Below, in pieces: positions 6,195 through 9,863 of a stretch of 9,863 nucleotides of DNA. Origin of the DNA: Bordetella parapertussis (lineage in GTDB: Bacteria; Pseudomonadota; Gammaproteobacteria; Burkholderiales; Burkholderiaceae_C). The notes beneath the pieces are model-generated. The model worked only from the letters and a program-made list of their open reading frames with translations. It had not been told where the DNA came from and searched no databases. A program made the translations under genes and the position numbers. Position 1 is the stretch's first letter, and each line of letters opens with the position of its first letter. The stretch spans positions 1-9,863 of the forward strand of contig CAMDJS010000073.1 in assembly GCA_945900685.1 (NCBI GenBank). The letters are read 5' to 3'.

Positions 6195-9100
6195 TCACTG
6201 CCTGGCCAGCACCGGTTGCAATGCCCGCCCGGTGTGCGTACCCAGTTTCACCAGCGCCTCAGGCGTGTCAGCCGCCACGACACGGCCGCCGCCGTCACCG
6301 CCTTCAGGCCCCAGGTCAATCACCCAATCGGCTTCGGCGATGACATCCAAATCGTGCTCGATCACCACCACGCTGTGGCCGCCGTCAACCAAACGGTGCA
6401 GCACACGGATCAATTTGTCCACATCAGCCATGTGCAAACCCACCGTCGGTTCATCCAACACATACAAGGTATGCGGTGCCTGCTGACCGCGCCGGGTGAT
6501 GTCGTCGCGCACCTTGGACAACTCGGTCACCAATTTGATGCGCTGTGCTTCGCCGCCGCTCAATGTCGGCGACGGCTGCCCAAGCGTCAAATAACCCAAG
6601 CCCACGTCTTTGAGCAATTGCAAAGGGTGGCTGATTTGCGTCATGACCGCGAAAAACTCGACCGCTTCGTCCACTTCCATTTGCAACACATCGCCTATGC
6701 TTTTGCCGCGCCAGCGTACCGCCAAAGTTTCGGGGTTAAAGCGCGCGCCTTTGCACACCTCGCACAACACCTTCACATCCGGCAGAAAACTCATTTCAAT
6801 GGTGCGCATGCCTTGGCCTTCGCAACCCGGGCAGCGGCCTTCGCCGGTGTTGAAACTGAAGCGTCCGGGACCATAACCGCGTGCTCTGGCCTCTAAGGTG
6901 TCTGCAAACAATTTGCGGATGGTGTCCCAGAACCCGATGTAAGTGGCCGGGCAACTGCGCGGTGTTTTGCCTATGGGCGTTTGATCAACTTCCAATACGC
7001 GGTCTACGCTTTCATAACCGCTGACCGCCGTACAACCGACCCACGCCGGGTGCTTGCCAGCGTCATTCGCTTTGCGTCCGGCCTGTGTGGAGCGTTGCGA
7101 CACCACCGCTTGCACATTGGTCAACATCACATCGCGTGCAATCGTGGATTTGCCAGACCCGCTGACCCCGGTCACTGCCACCAGACGCTGCAAGGGCACA
7201 TCAATGGTGATTTTGTTCAGGTTATGGAGGAATGCGCCGGAGACTCTGAGCATGTCTTTTTTAGGTGCGACCAAACGCCGCAATTGCGACGGGTGTTGCA
7301 TGGCGTGTTTCAGGTAACGCCCGGTTTGGGAATCGGGCGCAGCCATCAAATCTGCTACGGAACCTTGTGCGACCAAATGACCGCCGCGCTTACCGGCGCT
7401 GGGACCGATGTCGATGATGTGATCTGCACGGCGTATGGTGTCTTCGTCATGTTCCACCACCACCAGCGTATTGCCTTTGTCGCTCAGCACTTTCAAGGCG
7501 TTGAGCAAGATCTGGTTGTCTCTGGCGTGCAAGCCGATGGTAGGCTCATCCAACACATAGCACACGCCTTGCAAATGGCTGCCGAGTTGCGCGGCCAATC
7601 GAATGCGTTGTGCTTCGCCACCGCTGAGCGTGGGCGCGCCTCTGTCTAGCGTCAAATAACCTAAGCCCACACTTTCCAAAAACTCCAAACGGCTTTGGAT
7701 TTCAGGCAACAGGTCACGCGCAATCTCGGCTTCACGACCACTCAATGTCAATTCCGCAGCCCATGCGCGAATACGCTGTACGCTCATGCGCGCAAGCTCG
7801 GTGATGGACACACCAGCGAATTTGACGGCACGCGCCGTCGGGTTCAGGCGGGTGCCTTGGCATGCACTGCAAGCCTGATCCGCCACATCTTCAAGTTCAG
7901 GTTCGGCAAAACTTTTTTCTCGTCCGCGATCTTGCGGGTCTTGCACAGAGTCGTCCAGCGCAGCGCGCTGCTCGCGTGTCAACGCCGTGCCGGTGCCGAC
8001 ACATAAAGTGCACCAACCATGTTTGCTGTTGTAGGAGAACAAGCGCGGGTCAAGCTCGGCATAAGAGGTGTCGCACACCGGGCAGGCGCGCCGTGTGGAA
8101 AAGGCTTGCAAGCGACCGATGTGAGTGGTGTCTTCGCCTTGTTCCATGGCCTGTTGTAAACCATCGAGGTCGCTCAACACATGCAACACGCCTTTGCCGT
8201 GCTCTAAGGCCGTCATCAAGGCTTGTCTCAGCTCAGCTTCTTTCGCTGGCTCAACTGTCAAACTGGCCACAGGCAATTCAATGGTGTGTTCTTTGAATCT
8301 GTCTAATCTCGGAAAACCGGTGGTCGGCAAAAACTGACCATCCACCCGCAAATGCGTGAAGCCTCGCGGGCGCGCCCAATCGGCGAGTTCGGTATACACA
8401 CCTTTGCGGTTCATCACCAAGGGACTCAGCAAGCCAATGTGATGGCCGCGAAACTGCTTCATCAACAAAGCCGCCAAACGGTCCGGGGTTTGCGGTTGTA
8501 GAGCGGCATCGTCGTGTATGCAATGCTGCGTGCCCAGCTTCACATAGAGCAAGCGCAAGAAATGCCAGACCTCGGTGGTGGTGCCAACGGTCGACTTACG
8601 ACCGCCCCGGCTGAGCCGCTGCTCTATGGCCACGGTCGGTGGAATGCCGTACACCGCATCCACTTCCGGTCGACCTGCAGGCTGCACAATGCTGCGCGCG
8701 TAAGCGTTCAAGCTCTCCAGATAACGCCGCTGGCCTTCGTTAAACAAGATGTCAAACGCCAGTGTCGATTTGCCTGAACCGCTGACGCCGGTGACCACGT
8801 TGAACTGGCCGCGCGGAATATCCACGCTCAGGTTTTTCAAATTGTGTTCTTTGGCGTTGATGATGCGTATGTTGTTATTGAGGACTTGGCCCAGGTATTT
8901 GGCTGAGGGTTCGGCTGCAATTGCCATCTTTGTATGGGTTTGACCTTTAGCGACCGGGTTGACGCCGGGCTCCTCATACGGCAAGCCAACATCGTCGCCC
9001 GGCGTAAACCCGTCCGCTTTGGCAGCACCTTTGGCTAACGATTTGCTTGGTTGAACAGTTGTTTTTGCAGATGCGCTTGGGGACAGGCCGGGCGACGATG

Positions 9101-9863
9101 TTGGCTTGCCGTCTGAGGAGTCCGGCCTGTCCGCAAGCGCGTCCACACCAGAACCTGGAGCACCCATCTCGTCCTCACCCAAAACGGAAGAAACAAGCAA
9201 CTGGCCCATGGCCTCCACATATTCACGCAAAGCCAAACCGGTGTGCGATGTCTTGTGCTCGCGCAAATGCTCCGGCGTACCCTCAGCCACCAGCAAACCA
9301 CCGCCCTCGCCGCCTTCAGGTCCAAGGTCAATCAACCAATCACTGGCGCGGATCACATCCAGGTTGTGCTCAATGACGATCAACGAATGTCCAGCATCCA
9401 GCAAGCGACGCAAAGCGCGCATCAGCTTGGCGATGTCATCGAAATGCAAACCCGTGGTCGGCTCATCAAACAAAAACAGCACGCCTTTGCGGGCTGCAGG
9501 TTGACGACTCGACGACGCGGTCTTAGCGGCCTCAGCCAGAAAACCAGCGAGCTTCAAACGCTGGGCTTCACCGCCGCTGAGCGTGGGCACCGGTTGACCT
9601 AATCGCACATATTCCAAACCCACATCGACGATGGGCTGCAAGGCGCGAATCACGTCCCGGTCATTGGCAAATATTTGCACCGCTTCACTGACGGTCAGGT
9701 TCAACACATCAGCCACATTCAAATACAAGGTCTGACCTGTGCCGGGGTGTTTGCGCTCTATCTTGACTTCCAAAATCTCCGGGCGGTAACGCTGGCCGTC
9801 GCAATCCGGACAACGCAAATACACATCGCTCAAAAATTGCATTTCCACATGCTCGAAACCGGA
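6195..9863 (-). CDS. uvrA: Double-length UvrA (tandem UvrA fusion), C-terminal 1222 residues; 5' end outside window
   Basis: UvrA is the DNA-damage-sensing ABC ATPase of nucleotide excision repair and normally has about 940 residues with two ABC modules. Here 1222 residues are visible. Numbering from the first codon at 9863: residues 1-219 are the end of a first copy, with half a zinc finger (Cys18, Cys21), LSGGEAQR (95-102) and FDEPTTGLH (132-140). A Pro/Ser/Ala/Gly-rich linker spans about 220-325. A whole second copy spans about 330-1222, with NAKEHNLKNL, Walker A GVSGSGKST (359-367), a UvrB-binding-like region (about 445-590), a zinc finger (Cys594, 597, 618, 621), LSGGEAQR (746-753), LDEPTIGLH (771-779), second Walker A (899-907), zinc finger (Cys1011, 1014, 1034, 1037), LSGGEAQR (1101-1108) and LDEPTVGLH (1136-1144). 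All visible ATPase motifs look intact. Such long forms are known in Burkholderiales. The segment normally holding the insertion domain in the second copy is strongly shortened. Confidence 0.96.
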   Translation of the reverse strand, partial: SGFEHVEMQFLSDVYLRCPDCDGQRYRPEILEVKIERKHPGTGQTLYLNVADVLNLTVSEAVQIFANDRDVIRALQPIVDVGLEYVRLGQPVPTLSGGEAQRLKLAGFLAEAAKTASSSRQPAARKGVLFLFDEPTTGLHFDDIAKLMRALRRLLDAGHSLIVIEHNLDVIRASDWLIDLGPEGGEGGGLLVAEGTPEHLREHKTSHTGLALREYVEAMGQLLVSSVLGEDEMGAPGSGVDALADRPDSSDGKPTSSPGLSPSASAKTTVQPSKSLAKGAAKADGFTPGDDVGLPYEEPGVNPVAKGQTHTKMAIAAEPSAKYLGQVLNNNIRIINAKEHNLKNLSVDIPRGQFNVVTGVSGSGKSTLAFDILFNEGQRRYLESLNAYARSIVQPAGRPEVDAVYGIPPTVAIEQRLSRGGRKSTVGTTTEVWHFLRLLYVKLGTQHCIHDDAALQPQTPDRLAALLMKQFRGHHIGLLSPLVMNRKGVYTELADWARPRGFTHLRVDGQFLPTTGFPRLDRFKEHTIELPVASLTVEPAKEAELRQALMTALEHGKGVLHVLSDLDGLQQAMEQGEDTTHIGRLQAFSTRRACPVCDTSYAELDPRLFSYNSKHGWCTLCVGTGTALTREQRAALDDSVQDPQDRGREKSFAEPELEDVADQACSACQGTRLNPTARAVKFAGVSITELARMSVQRIRAWAAELTLSGREAEIARDLLPEIQSRLEFLESVGLGYLTLDRGAPTLSGGEAQRIRLAAQLGSHLQGVCYVLDEPTIGLHARDNQILLNALKVLSDKGNTLVVVEHDEDTIRRADHIIDIGPSAGKRGGHLVAQGSVADLMAAPDSQTGRYLKHAMQHPSQLRRLVAPKKDMLRVSGAFLHNLNKITIDVPLQRLVAVTGVSGSGKSTIARDVMLTNVQAVVSQRSTQAGRKANDAGKHPAWVGCTAVSGYESVDRVLEVDQTPIGKTPRSCPATYIGFWDTIRKLFADTLEARARGYGPGRFSFNTGEGRCPGCEGQGMRTIEMSFLPDVKVLCEVCKGARFNPETLAVRWRGKSIGDVLQMEVDEAVEFFAVMTQISHPLQLLKDVGLGYLTLGQPSPTLSGGEAQRIKLVTELSKVRDDITRRGQQAPHTLYVLDEPTVGLHMADVDKLIRVLHRLVDGGHSVVVIEHDLDVIAEADWVIDLGPEGGDGGGRVVAADTPEALVKLGTHTGRALQPVLARQ
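8962..9005. repeat. Palindromic repeat, copy A, in the uvrA linker
   Basis: ACGCCGGGC (8962-8970) and GCCCGGCGT (8997-9005) form a perfect 9-bp stem around a 26-base loop that contains CGGCAAGCCAACATCGTC. The core is repeated in opposite orientation as copy B; positions 8978-9003 match 9087-9112 perfectly as a 26-bp inverted repeat. In the uvrA frame it encodes TPGDDVGLPYEEPGV. The element has a stem-loop form and lies in a non-conserved linker, which suggests an in-frame insertion of a dispersed palindromic repeat. The family is not recognised. Confidence 0.7.
9070..9143. repeat. Palindromic repeat, copy B, in the uvrA linker (inverted to copy A)
   Basis: Arms 9070-9091 and 9122-9143 are complementary at 20 of 22 positions, one of the two exceptions being a G-T wobble, with a 30-base loop. 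The inner arms GGACAGGCCGG and CCGGCCTGTCC are perfect. The loop and inner stem carry the copy A core in opposite orientation. The tip of the stem differs from copy A by a swapped pair (G-C in place of C-G), so pairing is kept. In the uvrA frame it encodes DALADRPDSSDGKPTSSPGL plus five more residues. It is the longer and possibly more complete copy. Confidence 0.7.

Larger units (their letters stand above)
8889..9206 (-). other. Low-complexity interdomain linker of the tandem UvrA
   Basis: About 106 residues rich in Pro, Ser, Ala, Gly, Asp and Lys, with no UvrA homology, join the LREYVEAMGQ end of copy one to the NNNIRI start of copy two. It looks disordered and so tolerant of insertions. 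Two inverted palindromic elements make up roughly a third of it. Confidence 0.75.

Noticed and set aside
6981..7649. 222-codon open frame on the plus strand inside uvrA
   Set aside because: It lies opposite highly conserved UvrA ATPase motifs and its translation has no recognisable domain; it is a shadow of the real gene.
8962..9143. The linker palindromes as integron attC sites or a CRISPR array
   Set aside because: There are no GTTRRRY/RYYYAAC core sites, no neighbouring integrase or cassettes, only two copies, and they are inverted and not direct repeats with spacers.
6540..9581. Repeated LSGGEAQR-coding segments as possible DNA repeats
   Set aside because: They are the ABC signature motifs at the equivalent points of the UvrA modules (about 9558-9581, 7605-7628 and 6540-6563); protein homology explains them fully.
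1..9863. Mobile element, prophage, toxin-antitoxin or defence genes
   Set aside because: No transposase, integrase, terminal repeats, tRNA or small two-gene toxin-antitoxin layout is visible; all space is taken by the listed genes.

Overview
The window suggests a betaproteobacterium of the order Burkholderiales, most likely Comamonadaceae (a Limnohabitans- or Rhodoferax-like bacterium). This is an inference from the RF3 sequence style, the double-length UvrA typical of Burkholderiales, and moderate G+C; no phylogenetic marker is present to prove it. The window is densely coding: two convergent blocks meet near position 2690, and no gap between genes exceeds about 36 bases, so there is no gene-free stretch of 300 bases or more.

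Block 1 (plus strand, 1-2700) begins with the 3' half of prfC (peptide chain release factor 3). After 6 bases comes a membrane-anchored sialidase-like beta-propeller protein. This overlaps by an ATGA junction a 225-residue polytopic membrane protein of unknown family. The tight spacing suggests one transcript.

Block 2 (minus strand, 9863-2673) begins with the 3' part of an unusually long uvrA. The 1222 codons visible hold the end of one UvrA copy, a disordered linker, and a complete second UvrA copy. Then follow a GT9 (heptosyltransferase-like) glycosyltransferase, a GtrA-family membrane protein and a GT39/ArnT-like membrane glycosyltransferase. The three glycan genes overlap each other by 8 and 4 bases. 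They look like a cell-surface glycan (LPS or related) building and decorating set: GT9 uses a nucleotide sugar in the cytoplasm, GtrA is proposed to move a lipid-linked sugar across the membrane, and the GT39 enzyme transfers such a sugar on the periplasmic side. The GtrB-type enzyme that would charge the lipid carrier is not in the window.

The most notable structure is inside the uvrA linker (about 8962-9143). Two copies of a palindromic element share a core of about 38 bases, lie in opposite orientation, and are translated in frame. Their stem tips differ by a compensating base-pair swap, which points to selection or descent as a folded repeat. Other signals worth a look are a perfect 8-bp hairpin that fills the uvrA-GT9 gap and replaces any Shine-Dalgarno, an A AAA AAC heptamer just before the gtrA/GT39 overlap where a -1 shift would fuse the two proteins, and an inverted repeat that contains both stop codons where the two blocks converge.
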